Source: UBA4582 sp964228885 (GTDB lineage Bacteria; Pseudomonadota; Gammaproteobacteria; Pseudomonadales; Azotimanducaceae). Taken from it: a DNA stretch of 64,000 bases. Location: assembly GCA_964228885.1 (NCBI GenBank), contig CAXRCG010000121.1, positions 11,122-75,121 of the forward strand. The letters are read 5' to 3'. The notes beneath the pieces are model-generated. The model searched no databases, was not told the origin of the DNA, and was given only the letters and a program-made list of their open reading frames with translations. Made by a program: the position numbers and the translations under genes. Shown piece after piece: positions 7,342-15,720 of the stretch; the first letter of the stretch is position 1; every line of letters begins with the position of its first letter.

Positions 7342-8574
7342 ATGGATAATTCAGATATAGTAATCATTGGTGGTGGGCTTGTTGGACTAGCGTTTGCTTG
7401 TGCTCTTAAGGAAAGCGGATTACAGGTCACATTGATAGAGGGTCAACGTGCGCCGCGCGTGTCAGAGCAATCGTCCTTTGGCGCTTCACAAGCGCCTTCT
7501 CATCGGTCGAAAAGAGATGGTGCGCAGTTGGTATCGGGGGTGAGTCCGCGGGTGAGTGCTATCAATGAAAAATCCCGGCGTTTTCTCTCGCAGGTAGGGG
7601 GTTGGCCCGATGATGGCGGGTGCAAGGCTGACTATTACGGTATGTCTGTTTGGGATACGCAAGGCACCGCTTCAATCAATTTTTCCGCCTCGGAAATTCA
7701 GCAGGATCGCTTGGGGACAATCGTGGAGAATGCAGCGATTGTTTCAACGCTCTATGATTCGGCAATGGGATGCGACAACCTAGAATTACTGTACGAAACC
7801 GAGCTCGAATCGGTTGACAGGACCGAGATGGGTTATGCAATCCGACTAAAGGATGGCCAGGAAATTCAGAGTCGTCTTTTAGTCGGCGCCGATGGTGGTC
7901 AGAGCCGAGTGAAGCAACTCGCTGGATTGAAATCTATCGATTGGAGCTATCACCAGACAGCCGTTGTGACGACAGTCGAAATTGATCAACCGCACTGCAA
8001 TATTGCCAGGCAGTGGTTTACGGCAAGTGGTCCGCTAGCATTGTTGCCGCTCAATCAACCAAATTATTGTTCGGTTGTTTGGTCTAGCTCTGACCCAGAG
8101 CAAATCATTGCGCTGGATGAGCAGGGGTTCTGCGATCAGTTAACTCGGATTACCGGCAAGCAGACTCAAGCGGTTATGGCGTGTGACAATCGATTCTCCT
8201 TTCCGCTAACGCAACGACACGCTGTGCAATACACGCGGGATGGCTTGGCGTTGATCGGTGATGCCGCACACACAATTCATCCTCTTGCAGGACAAGGTGT
8301 CAATCTAGGATTTGCCGATGCGCAAACCTTGGCGCAAACGCTTCACCAGTGTCGTTTGGAAGGCCAGAATCCGGGTGATCAGAAAGTACTAAAGCGCTAT
8401 GAGAACCGAAGAAAGCCTGAAAACATGTTGATGGCTGCTGTGATGGAAGGGTTTAAGCGTTTGTTCGGATCGGATGATCCAGGTGTACGTTGGCTTCGCA
8501 ATGGCGGCCTTCGCCTAGTTGATGGCGCTCGCCCATTGAAAACGATAGCCGCAAAACTGGCGGCAGGCGCCTGA
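7342..8574 (+). CDS. ubiH: UbiH/UbiI-family FAD-dependent ubiquinone hydroxylase
   Basis: 410-residue FAD monooxygenase that hydroxylates the ring of octaprenylphenol intermediates in ubiquinone synthesis. Present are the dinucleotide-binding GGGLVG at residues 10-15, the DG motif VGADGGQSRVKQ, and ALIGDAAHTIHPLAGQGVNLGFAD (FAD ribityl-binding GD motif and the UbiH/COQ6 signature). The frame is open to an ATG at 7318, but the ATG at 7342 has a GGCGGGTGG upstream and starts directly before the FAD strand. Many relatives carry two such genes (ubiH and ubiI) after pepP; only one is here. Family is certain; which ring position it hydroxylates is not, so the symbol is provisional. Confidence 0.85.
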   Translation: MDNSDIVIIGGGLVGLAFACALKESGLQVTLIEGQRAPRVSEQSSFGASQAPSHRSKRDGAQLVSGVSPRVSAINEKSRRFLSQVGGWPDDGGCKADYYGMSVWDTQGTASINFSASEIQQDRLGTIVENAAIVSTLYDSAMGCDNLELLYETELESVDRTEMGYAIRLKDGQEIQSRLLVGADGGQSRVKQLAGLKSIDWSYHQTAVVTTVEIDQPHCNIARQWFTASGPLALLPLNQPNYCSVVWSSSDPEQIIALDEQGFCDQLTRITGKQTQAVMACDNRFSFPLTQRHAVQYTRDGLALIGDAAHTIHPLAGQGVNLGFADAQTLAQTLHQCRLEGQNPGDQKVLKRYENRRKPENMLMAAVMEGFKRLFGSDDPGVRWLRNGGLRLVDGARPLKTIAAKLAAGA

Positions 8575-8727
8575 TAAGCACCAGTACCTCGGACAGTAAA
8601 AGTGATGTGTCGATGGGCTTAATTCTCATGGTTTATTAGAATAATTCAAACCGGGATTGAGCCAAGATCACTATTCCCATCGTGTAGAACCCGCTAGAAT
8701 GGGCTCCTTTTTTAGGAAGATCACCAG

Positions 8728-9822
8728 ATGGGTTTGAGAACTGCGATTTACCCGCTGCATTTAGCTTCTAATGCAAAGATGGTGGATTTTGGTGGATGGG
8801 ATATGCCAATACATTACGGCTCCCAACTGGAAGAACATCACCGAGTTAGGAACAGCGTGGGCGTATGCGACGTTTCCCACATGACTGTCATCGATTTGAA
8901 CGGGCCTGATGCTAAGGCTTACTTGCTGAATCTGCTGCCCAATGATGTTAACAAGCTCGATAATGATGGGCGCGCGCTCTACAGCGCAATGCTGAATGAA
9001 GCAGGAGGAGTGCTGGATGATCTGATCGTATACCGGGATGGCGACGGTTTTCGTATCGTTGTAAATTGCGCGACCCGGGAAAAAGATCTGCTGTGGATGG
9101 AGCAGCAGACTACTGGATTTGACTGCACGCTTTTGGAGCGCGCTGAGTTGTCAATCCTTGCTATTCAGGGACCTGAATCACTCGACCGTATACAACAAAT
9201 CTTGCGCCAAAATGACAGGGCAGCCGAAGCGGACTTTGTCGCAGGGCTAAAGCCCTTTATTGGCGGATGGTGTGGAGACTGGTTCCTCGCCAGAACCGGA
9301 TACACCGGCGAAAAAGGGGTGGAAATTATTTTGCCAGCGGCAGATGCCTATGCGTTGTGGGAGCAGTTGATGAAAGGCGGTGTCGCACCAATCGGTCTCG
9401 GCGCGCGCGATACATTGCGTTTAGAGGCGGGAATGAACCTTTATGGTAGTGATATGGACGAGACTGTTACGCCGTTTGAATCTAATATGGACATTACGGT
9501 GGTTCTTGATGAAACCCGAAATTTTATTGGAAAAGAAAAACTTGTCCAACAGGCAGTCGAAGGGGTGGAGCGAGAACTTGTTGGTTTAGTAATGCTGGGT
9601 CGGGGTGTAATCAGAGCCCACTATCCAATCTATTCGGGTGAAGACCTTGTAGGCGAAGTGACCAGCGGTGCGTTCTCGCCCACCCTACAACATTCTATCG
9701 CGTTGGCTCGAGTGCAAACTGGCAAAGGAAACCTTGAGGTTGAAATCCGGGGCAAAAGACACCTGGTTGAAAAAGTACAACCTCCCTTTGCCAGAAATGG
9801 GAAAAGGGCTTACAAGATTTAG
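8728..9822 (+). CDS. gcvT: Glycine cleavage system T protein (aminomethyltransferase)
   Basis: 364-residue T protein, which transfers the aminomethyl carbon from lipoyl-H protein to tetrahydrofolate and releases ammonia. Seen are MVDFGGWDMPIHYGS near residues 18-32, VGVCDVSHM near 49, QGPESLD (about 149), ARTGYTGEKGVEI near 188-200 and GLGARDTLRLEAGMNLYG near 231, all typical of the T protein; length is normal. It is the first gene of gcvT-gcvH-gcvPA-gcvPB. I looked upstream for a glycine riboswitch and found none of its conserved cores. Confidence 0.95.
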   Translation: MGLRTAIYPLHLASNAKMVDFGGWDMPIHYGSQLEEHHRVRNSVGVCDVSHMTVIDLNGPDAKAYLLNLLPNDVNKLDNDGRALYSAMLNEAGGVLDDLIVYRDGDGFRIVVNCATREKDLLWMEQQTTGFDCTLLERAELSILAIQGPESLDRIQQILRQNDRAAEADFVAGLKPFIGGWCGDWFLARTGYTGEKGVEIILPAADAYALWEQLMKGGVAPIGLGARDTLRLEAGMNLYGSDMDETVTPFESNMDITVVLDETRNFIGKEKLVQQAVEGVERELVGLVMLGRGVIRAHYPIYSGEDLVGEVTSGAFSPTLQHSIALARVQTGKGNLEVEIRGKRHLVEKVQPPFARNGKRAYKI

Positions 9823-9946
9823 ATTACCGGGGTACGGTGACCTCGGAAGATAATAAATAGGAGTACTTAATCGGATTGTTCGGAATTGACACCGGGCAAC
9901 GCTTGAGGCACGTGAAAACAAAACTAAGAGAGAGGCAAGACCAAAA

Positions 9947-10342
9947 ATGGCGGAATTTCCAGGTGATCTAAAGTACGCAAATAGCCACGAGTGGGTACGT
10001 ATCGAGGATGATGGCACAGCAACGATTGGCATCTCAGATCATGCACAGGAGGCGCTGGGTGATGTGGTTTACGTGGAGCTGCCTGAGCTCGAGCTTGTGC
10101 TGAATATAGGTGATGAAGCGGGCGTCGTAGAGTCAGTTAAAGCGGCATCTGATATCTATGCGCCTATCTCCGGCACAATTATTGAGGTTAATTCAGCATT
10201 GGAAGATGAGCCAGAAACCGTCAATGAAGCACCCCACGATGAGGGCTGGTTTTTTAAAATGAGACCTGCTGATTTGCAGGAGCTGGACGCTTTGTTGAAT
10301 GCGGATGGATATCAGCGTCTCTGCGAGAGTGAAGAACACTAG
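9947..10342 (+). CDS. gcvH: Glycine cleavage system H protein
   Basis: 131-residue lipoyl carrier that shuttles the aminomethyl group between P, T and L proteins. The lipoylation lysine is Lys65 in GVVESVKAASDIYAP. The family start YANSHEWVRIEDDG (residues 10-23) and the hairpin ALGDVVYVELPE are clear. GAGAGAGG precedes the ATG. It lies 124 bases after gcvT and 78 bases before gcvPA on the same strand. Lipoylation and lpd genes are not in this window. Confidence 0.96.
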   Translation: MAEFPGDLKYANSHEWVRIEDDGTATIGISDHAQEALGDVVYVELPELELVLNIGDEAGVVESVKAASDIYAPISGTIIEVNSALEDEPETVNEAPHDEGWFFKMRPADLQELDALLNADGYQRLCESEEH

Positions 10343-10420
10343 CGCCCAGTTTATTCCTTCCCTGTAGTTTGAATTTTTTTAATCCGGAAGGTTATCCGGA
10401 TAATCCATGAGGTCGTAGTT

Positions 10421-11794
10421 ATGCCATTTGTGCCACATACCCAACACGACGAGCAGTTGATGCTTGAATCAGTTGGTGTTGACTCCATCGAAGCGCTGTT
10501 TGATGAGATTCCTTCCGAGCTTAAATCCGGTGTATTGGACCAGACGCCGTCCGGCATATCTGAAATGGCCCTGATGCGATTGATGAACGAGCGTGCGGCG
10601 AGCGATGAGGTTAAGCTCTCTTTCCTAGGCGCCGGCGCTTACGAACATCATATCCCTGCCGCAGTCTGGAACATCGTGGGTCGTGGTGAATACATGACCG
10701 CATATACCCCATATCAAGCAGAGGCGAGCCAGGGAACGCTTCAGTTGATTTATGAGTTTCAGTCAATGATTACTCGCTTGACGGGAATGGATGTCGCGAA
10801 CGCGTCAGTATATGAAGGTGCATCGGCAATGGCTGAAGGCATTTTGATGTCTGTTCGCGCGAACAAGAAATCGAAATCCAAACGAATACTTTGCACCGGC
10901 ACATTAAACCCCACCTATATCAGTGCGTGCCGGAATATCGTTACTAATCAAGATATTTCTCTGGAAATATTAAGTTACGACCAAGATGCAGGTCGCACGG
11001 CGATGGAGTCTCTCACGCCATATGAAGGAGAAGACATCGCGGCACTTGTCATACCCTGCCCTAATTTCTTTGGTGGTATCGAGCAAATTGATGCGCTTAC
11101 TGATTGGGCAAAGGCGCAGGGCGCATTGGTTATTGCGGTGGTCAATCCAACGGCCCTTGGCTTGATTAAGCCGCCGGGGGAATGGGGCGAGAGCGGCGTC
11201 GACATCGTTGTCGGTGAAGGCCAACCATTGGGTATTCCGCTTGCTTCAGGTGGTCCCTACGCAGGGTTCATGTGCTGTAACCAAGGGATTGTCAGACAGA
11301 TGCCCGGTAGGATTATCGGTCAGACAGTCGACTTGGACGGAAAAAGAGGGTTCGCATTAACGCTTCAAGCAAGGGAACAACATATACGTCGGGCAAAGTC
11401 GACCTCGAATATTTGTACAAACCAGGGATTGCTTGTGACAGCCGCGACAATTTACATGAGCTTACTGGGAAACACGGGACTCATGTCGGTTGCCAACAAA
11501 TGCCACGAAAATATTCTCGCGCTGGTCGATCGCGCAACAAAAATTGAGGGTGTTTCTCGGCGTTTTAGTGCTCCTATTTTTCATGAGGTTGTACTAAAAC
11601 TTCCGAGGCCGCCTGCTGAGGTGCTTGAACTGATGGCAGAGGAGAAAATCTTGGGCGGTTTTGATTTGTCTCTGTCGGAAGATCCTGGCCTGAGAGATTG
11701 TCTCTTGGTAAACGCGACTGAAACTAAGACTACAGAGGATATCGATTTGTTTGTAACCAACCTCGAAGCTGCATGTGGAGGTTCATCATGCTGA
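10421..11794 (+). CDS. gcvPA: Glycine dehydrogenase (decarboxylating) subunit 1
   Basis: 457-residue N-terminal half of the P protein, which with GcvPB decarboxylates glycine on PLP. It has MPFVPHTQHDEQLMLESVGV at the start, FLGAGAYEHHIPAAVWNI near 68-85, TAYTPYQAEASQGTLQ near 95 and LTLQAREQHIRRAKSTSNICTNQ near 310-332, all conserved in the split P1 subunit. It belongs to the two-subunit P protein type rather than the single large GcvP of E. coli. Its end overlaps gcvPB by 7 bases, so the two are translationally coupled. Confidence 0.95.
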   Translation: MPFVPHTQHDEQLMLESVGVDSIEALFDEIPSELKSGVLDQTPSGISEMALMRLMNERAASDEVKLSFLGAGAYEHHIPAAVWNIVGRGEYMTAYTPYQAEASQGTLQLIYEFQSMITRLTGMDVANASVYEGASAMAEGILMSVRANKKSKSKRILCTGTLNPTYISACRNIVTNQDISLEILSYDQDAGRTAMESLTPYEGEDIAALVIPCPNFFGGIEQIDALTDWAKAQGALVIAVVNPTALGLIKPPGEWGESGVDIVVGEGQPLGIPLASGGPYAGFMCCNQGIVRQMPGRIIGQTVDLDGKRGFALTLQAREQHIRRAKSTSNICTNQGLLVTAATIYMSLLGNTGLMSVANKCHENILALVDRATKIEGVSRRFSAPIFHEVVLKLPRPPAEVLELMAEEKILGGFDLSLSEDPGLRDCLLVNATETKTTEDIDLFVTNLEAACGGSSC

Positions 11795-13248
11795 TTTACG
11801 AAATAGGGGCTGAAGGAAGAACGGCAGCTGCTCAGTATGAAAAGACTGATATTCCGGTGAATCATGAAATTCCTGCTGAGTGCTTGCGTAAGAGTCCTGT
11901 TGGATTGCCCGAAGTATCGGAGCTACAGGTTGTTCGACATTTTACGAATCTGTCAAAGAAAAACTTCTCTATTGACGGTGAATTCTATCCACTCGGCTCC
12001 TGCACAATGAAATACAATCCCCGAGGGGCGCATTCTGCCGCAAGCATTCCAGGGTTTTTGAATCGACATCCATTGGCACCCGAGAGTCATAGTCAGGGCG
12101 TATTAGCATGTCTTTACGAGCTTCAGGAGTATCTGAAGGACGTTACCGGGATGAGAACAGTTTCGTTGACGCCCATGGCGGGTGCGCAAGGCGAGTTTGC
12201 TGGCGTGGCCATGATTCGGGCTTATCATGAAAAAAATAACGATTCAGATCGAACTGAGATTCTTATTCCTAATGCAGCCCACGGTACTAACCCCGCGACG
12301 GCGGTCATGTGTGGGTACAAAGTACGTGAAGTTGCCGTAGGCAAAGATGGTGATGTGGATATCGAAGCATTGCGAGCTGCTGTAGGCCCACAGACCGCTG
12401 GTTTGATGATGACAAATCCATCGACCTGCGGAGTTTTTGAGCGAAAGATTAAAGAAATCGCCGGGCTTGTTCATGATGCAGGCGGCCTACTTTACTATGA
12501 CGGCGCAAATCTGAATGCGATACTCGGCAAGGTTAAGCCGGGTGATATGGGATTTGATGTGTTGCACATGAATCTGCATAAAACATTTGCGACGCCTCAT
12601 GGAGGAGGCGGGCCGGGCGCGGGCCCGGTCGGTGTGGGTCCAAGGCTGGAACCTTTTGTCCCTACACCCATCGTTGGCCTTGATAGTTCTGGTGAAGAAA
12701 ACCGATACTATTGGAAGGGTAAGGATGAAATTCCAGACAGTATCGGTAATCTTTCGGCTTTTATGGGGAATACGGGAATTTTGCTTCGTGCATATGCGTA
12801 TGCCAGGTTGTTGGGAAATGAAGGCATGAACCGAGTGGGCGAATACGCCACCTTAAACGCTAACTATATGGCAAAGCAGTTAGCAGAAGCTGGTTTTAAA
12901 CTTGCTTATCCTGACCGGCGTGCCACGCACGAGTTTATTGTCAGTATGTCGCGAGAAGCAAAAGACTTAGGGGTTAATGCCATGGATTTTGCAAAACGGT
13001 TGCTTGATTATGGATATCACGCGCCCACGACATACTTCCCTTTGCTGATACCTGAGTGTTTGCTAATAGAACCAACAGAAACGGAAAGCCGGCAGGAGAT
13101 CGATGGTTTTGTCGATGCAATGAAAGCTATTCTTGTTGAGGCCAAAAATTCTCCTGAGCTTGTGACCAGTGCACCTTTGACGATGCCAGTAAAACGTCTG
13201 GACGATGTCAAAGCCGCAAGAGATTTGGATTTGGGATATAAGGGCTAA
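11788..13248 (+). CDS. gcvPB: Glycine dehydrogenase (decarboxylating) subunit 2
   Basis: 486-residue PLP-binding half of the split P protein. The PLP lysine is in DVLHMNLHKTFATPHGGGGPG, and other family blocks are PLGSCTMKYNPRG near 65 and MVSAMTPMAGAQGE-like SLTPMAGAQGEFAGVAM near 129-145. An ATG at 11773 is in frame, but the ATG at 11788 is chosen because TGGAGGT lies at ideal distance and the product then starts MLIYE as in homologues. It overlaps the gcvPA stop by 7 bases. The gene ends tail to tail with the imelysin-like lipoprotein, overlapping its stop by four bases. Confidence 0.95.
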   Translation: MLIYEIGAEGRTAAAQYEKTDIPVNHEIPAECLRKSPVGLPEVSELQVVRHFTNLSKKNFSIDGEFYPLGSCTMKYNPRGAHSAASIPGFLNRHPLAPESHSQGVLACLYELQEYLKDVTGMRTVSLTPMAGAQGEFAGVAMIRAYHEKNNDSDRTEILIPNAAHGTNPATAVMCGYKVREVAVGKDGDVDIEALRAAVGPQTAGLMMTNPSTCGVFERKIKEIAGLVHDAGGLLYYDGANLNAILGKVKPGDMGFDVLHMNLHKTFATPHGGGGPGAGPVGVGPRLEPFVPTPIVGLDSSGEENRYYWKGKDEIPDSIGNLSAFMGNTGILLRAYAYARLLGNEGMNRVGEYATLNANYMAKQLAEAGFKLAYPDRRATHEFIVSMSREAKDLGVNAMDFAKRLLDYGYHAPTTYFPLLIPECLLIEPTETESRQEIDGFVDAMKAILVEAKNSPELVTSAPLTMPVKRLDDVKAARDLDLGYKG

Positions 13249-14420
13249 TCATTATTGCTTAAAAGCTTTACTTGAATATCTTCGAGTTGATGGTTCAGTG
13301 CGGAGAAAATAGTCAGCAAGCTTGCGCCATCGGATTCGTTGAGTTGTCCGTTTTCGATAATAAGCATGCCCTGTGCTAACGTCGTCTGCAGTTCCCCTTC
13401 AATATTTTTGTCGACCCTCGCAAGGGATCTGGAAAGCCAGGTGGGCGCATTAAGAATTTCAGATAGGCTATTGAGTCGTTGTAAAATATTTAAATGAGAA
13501 GTCCGGCTGTACATGCTATGACTCTGGACTGAGTCGAGTAGCAGATTGCTCTCTTCAAAGCCCTGTGAGGTATGACTTCGCGCGACCTCTATCAAGTTGG
13601 CCATCGCACGTGCGGCTTGCTGTTGGTCTTCGCTAACAAATCTTGCATAGGGAACCTTTTCTAGCCGGGAAGCAAGGTAGGCGCTGACTGACTCTTTTAG
13701 CGTATCACCCAACAGCTGAATTAGTTTTCTGCGCCGGTATATTGGATCTTCATCGGGCCGATCGAATCCAGTGGTTAGTACTGCGCTTGATGTCCGTTCG
13801 TTGTCATTAGCTTTCGCTATTGAGATTTTAGTTTTGACAGGTTGCTGTTTGTGTTCTGGCAACTGATAGTCAATCGCTGTTTTTGCAAAGATCAAGTATT
13901 CGAGGGGATGAAATCCCAAAATAATTTCGTCTGCGTCAGAGAAACCATGTTGCAGTTTAAGCGACTCAACAGACAGAGAAACAGTAATGTCGTTGACGAT
14001 ACCGCTGTTAGGATAACCATCGATTGCATCGATATAACCTGGTTGAATTGGCCAAGCATCAGCCTGGTAGAGCAGTGATGATGAATGCTTTACTGAAAGC
14101 TCATCTGATAATGGTTGTGTGCCAGACCTGACTAACGCTTCATGTGATCTTGTCCAGCTTTCACCAAGCGCCACTCTGTTTTCTTCTGTTGGCTCAGAGA
14201 GAAAAAGAGCAATAGATTCGTTCAACAAGTCTATTTGTTGATAGACCTTTGTCGTATTTATCAGTGCTTGTTCAGAGAAAGTTGCTAAGCTGGAATTTGT
14301 TTCATTCAGGTTGAGCGTGTGCTGGATTTCCGTATCACTGGCATTGTCGCAGCTGACGAGAAGCTGGCTACAAATTACTATGCCAGCGAGTTTTAGCGCT
14401 GTTTTTGTAAATACAATCAA
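13245..14420 (-). CDS. Imelysin-family lipoprotein
   Basis: 391-residue predicted lipoprotein. A signal peptide of about 23 residues ends in a lipobox (LLVSC), so Cys24 would be acylated and the protein anchored facing the periplasm. The imelysin-like helical fold is suggested by the GxHxxE signature GFHPLEYLIF (Gly169, His171, Glu174) and by YIDAIDGYPNSGIVND near 133-148. Imelysin proteins such as IrpA and EfeO-M75 relatives are tied to iron or metal uptake, and the HxxE pair is the proposed metal site. No iron-uptake partner lies next to it: the neighbours are gcvPB (convergent) and a HAD phosphatase upstream on the same strand. Function is inference from family. Confidence 0.78.
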   Translation of the reverse strand: MIVFTKTALKLAGIVICSQLLVSCDNASDTEIQHTLNLNETNSSLATFSEQALINTTKVYQQIDLLNESIALFLSEPTEENRVALGESWTRSHEALVRSGTQPLSDELSVKHSSSLLYQADAWPIQPGYIDAIDGYPNSGIVNDITVSLSVESLKLQHGFSDADEIILGFHPLEYLIFAKTAIDYQLPEHKQQPVKTKISIAKANDNERTSSAVLTTGFDRPDEDPIYRRRKLIQLLGDTLKESVSAYLASRLEKVPYARFVSEDQQQAARAMANLIEVARSHTSQGFEESNLLLDSVQSHSMYSRTSHLNILQRLNSLSEILNAPTWLSRSLARVDKNIEGELQTTLAQGMLIIENGQLNESDGASLLTIFSALNHQLEDIQVKLLSNND

Positions 14421-14431
14421 TTGTCTGGCAC

Positions 14432-15088
14432 CTATGTTCTGAAATTCAGAATGTGCCAGCCTCTGTTTTCGGCGACTGTTTGCAATGATTCATCTGGGTT
14501 AACCGCGGTTGGATGATCGACCAGCTCAAGTAGTGGTAGATCATTGATCGAGTCCGAATAGAAATAACTGCCATCTAGGGTGTCGGGGTTATCTTTTAAC
14601 CAGGCATTTAAACGTATCACCTTACCCTCGCGAAAACTTGGGACGCCAGACAGCTCACCGGTGTACTCGCCGTCTCGAACTTCAGGAATTGGGGCGATAA
14701 GCGTATCAATACCGAACAGGTCCGCAATGGGTCGAGTGATGAATTCAATTGTGGCGGTTATAATCATGAGGGTGTCACCTGCCCTGCGGTGTGATTCGAC
14801 AAGTTCCAGCGCCCCTGATTGCACAAGCGGCTTAATCTCCTGTTCTACAAATTCTTCCCTAAGGGATATTAACTGTTTGGAATCTGTCGCTGCCAGTACC
14901 GAACATGAAAATTTCATATAGGCGTCGATATCTAGGCAACCTGCACGGTAGTCATTATAGAAGCGATTGTTAAGTTCGCGGTGGGTTGCCTCCTCGACTA
15001 GACCCTTGCGAATAATAAATTCGCCCCAAGCATGATCACTATCTGCAGATATGAGAGTTTCGTCGAGGTCAAAAATTGCAAGGGTCAA
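14432..15088 (-). CDS. HAD-IB family phosphatase
   Basis: 218-residue cytosolic phosphatase of the HAD subfamily IB, related to SerB. Motif I is LAIFDLDETLISADSDHAWGEF (cited in part; nucleophile Asp in DLDET), motif II is the IITAT segment near 100, the lysine of motif III lies in FREGKVIRLNAWL, and motif IV is YFYSDSINDLPLLELV. The frame continues upstream to other TTG/ATG codons, up to 15202, but the extra residues do not look like the family. The TTG at 15086-15088 gives the standard N-terminus and length. The start is therefore a judgement. It is read divergently from rppH; substrate unknown (relatives act on phosphoserine-like or histidinol-phosphate-like compounds). Confidence 0.82.
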   Translation of the reverse strand: MTLAIFDLDETLISADSDHAWGEFIIRKGLVEEATHRELNNRFYNDYRAGCLDIDAYMKFSCSVLAATDSKQLISLREEFVEQEIKPLVQSGALELVESHRRAGDTLMIITATIEFITRPIADLFGIDTLIAPIPEVRDGEYTGELSGVPSFREGKVIRLNAWLKDNPDTLDGSYFYSDSINDLPLLELVDHPTAVNPDESLQTVAENRGWHILNFRT

Positions 15089-15228
15089 ATGTGAGGTCCG
15101 GAAGTTCAGGATCAGCAATAGTAGCGTGAATTCATTGCGGTTGACATCCATGTTAAATGGATCGGGTCGCGGGTTTGCTGAAACAGATCGATTCAGACAC
15201 AATGAAATAAAAGAATAAGGTAGAGATT

Positions 15229-15720
15229 TTGATTGATTCGGAAGGTTACAGACCGAACGTGGGTATTATTGTCGCTAATGGAGATGGACGTGTGCTTTGG
15301 GCGAAAAGGGTAGGTCAGGAGGCGTGGCAATTTCCGCAAGGGGGGATTAACGCAAAGGAAGCACCTGAGGAAGCGCTGTTTCGTGAGTTGAGGGAAGAAG
15401 TAGGATTAAAGCAACATGAGGTAAAGGTTGTGGGCGCTACCAGAGGCTGGTTGCGTTACAAATTGCCAAAGCGGTTACTCCGAAACAATTCGGATTTTGT
15501 TGGCCAGAAGCAAAAGTGGTTTTTGTTAAAAATGCTGGCGCCAGACACCAACATCCAGTTTGATGTATCGAGTACGCCTGAATTTGATCACTGGCAATGG
15601 GTGAGCTATTGGTATCCTCTGGGTCAGGTTGTGCAGTTTAAGCAGGATGTTTATCGCAAGGCAATGAAAGAACTTGCGCCATATTTATCCAAGTGTATGG
15701 GTTCAGAGGCCCGCAACTAG
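15229..15720 (+). CDS. rppH: RNA pyrophosphohydrolase
   Basis: 163-residue Nudix hydrolase that removes pyrophosphate from the 5' end of mRNA and starts RNase E-dependent decay. The N-terminus DSEGYRPNVGIIV and the Nudix box from GGINAKEAPEEAL to LREEVGL (about residues 38-60) match E. coli RppH closely. The start codon is TTG at 15229, with AAGG upstream; this reproduces the normal RppH N-terminus. The stop codon is immediately followed by the ATG of ptsP, the same rppH-ptsP order found in E. coli and many relatives. Confidence 0.95.
   Translation: MIDSEGYRPNVGIIVANGDGRVLWAKRVGQEAWQFPQGGINAKEAPEEALFRELREEVGLKQHEVKVVGATRGWLRYKLPKRLLRNNSDFVGQKQKWFLLKMLAPDTNIQFDVSSTPEFDHWQWVSYWYPLGQVVQFKQDVYRKAMKELAPYLSKCMGSEARN

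Noticed and set aside
8575..8727. Possible glycine riboswitch before gcvT
   Set aside because: None of the aptamer core sequences is visible and the gap is too short for a tandem aptamer.
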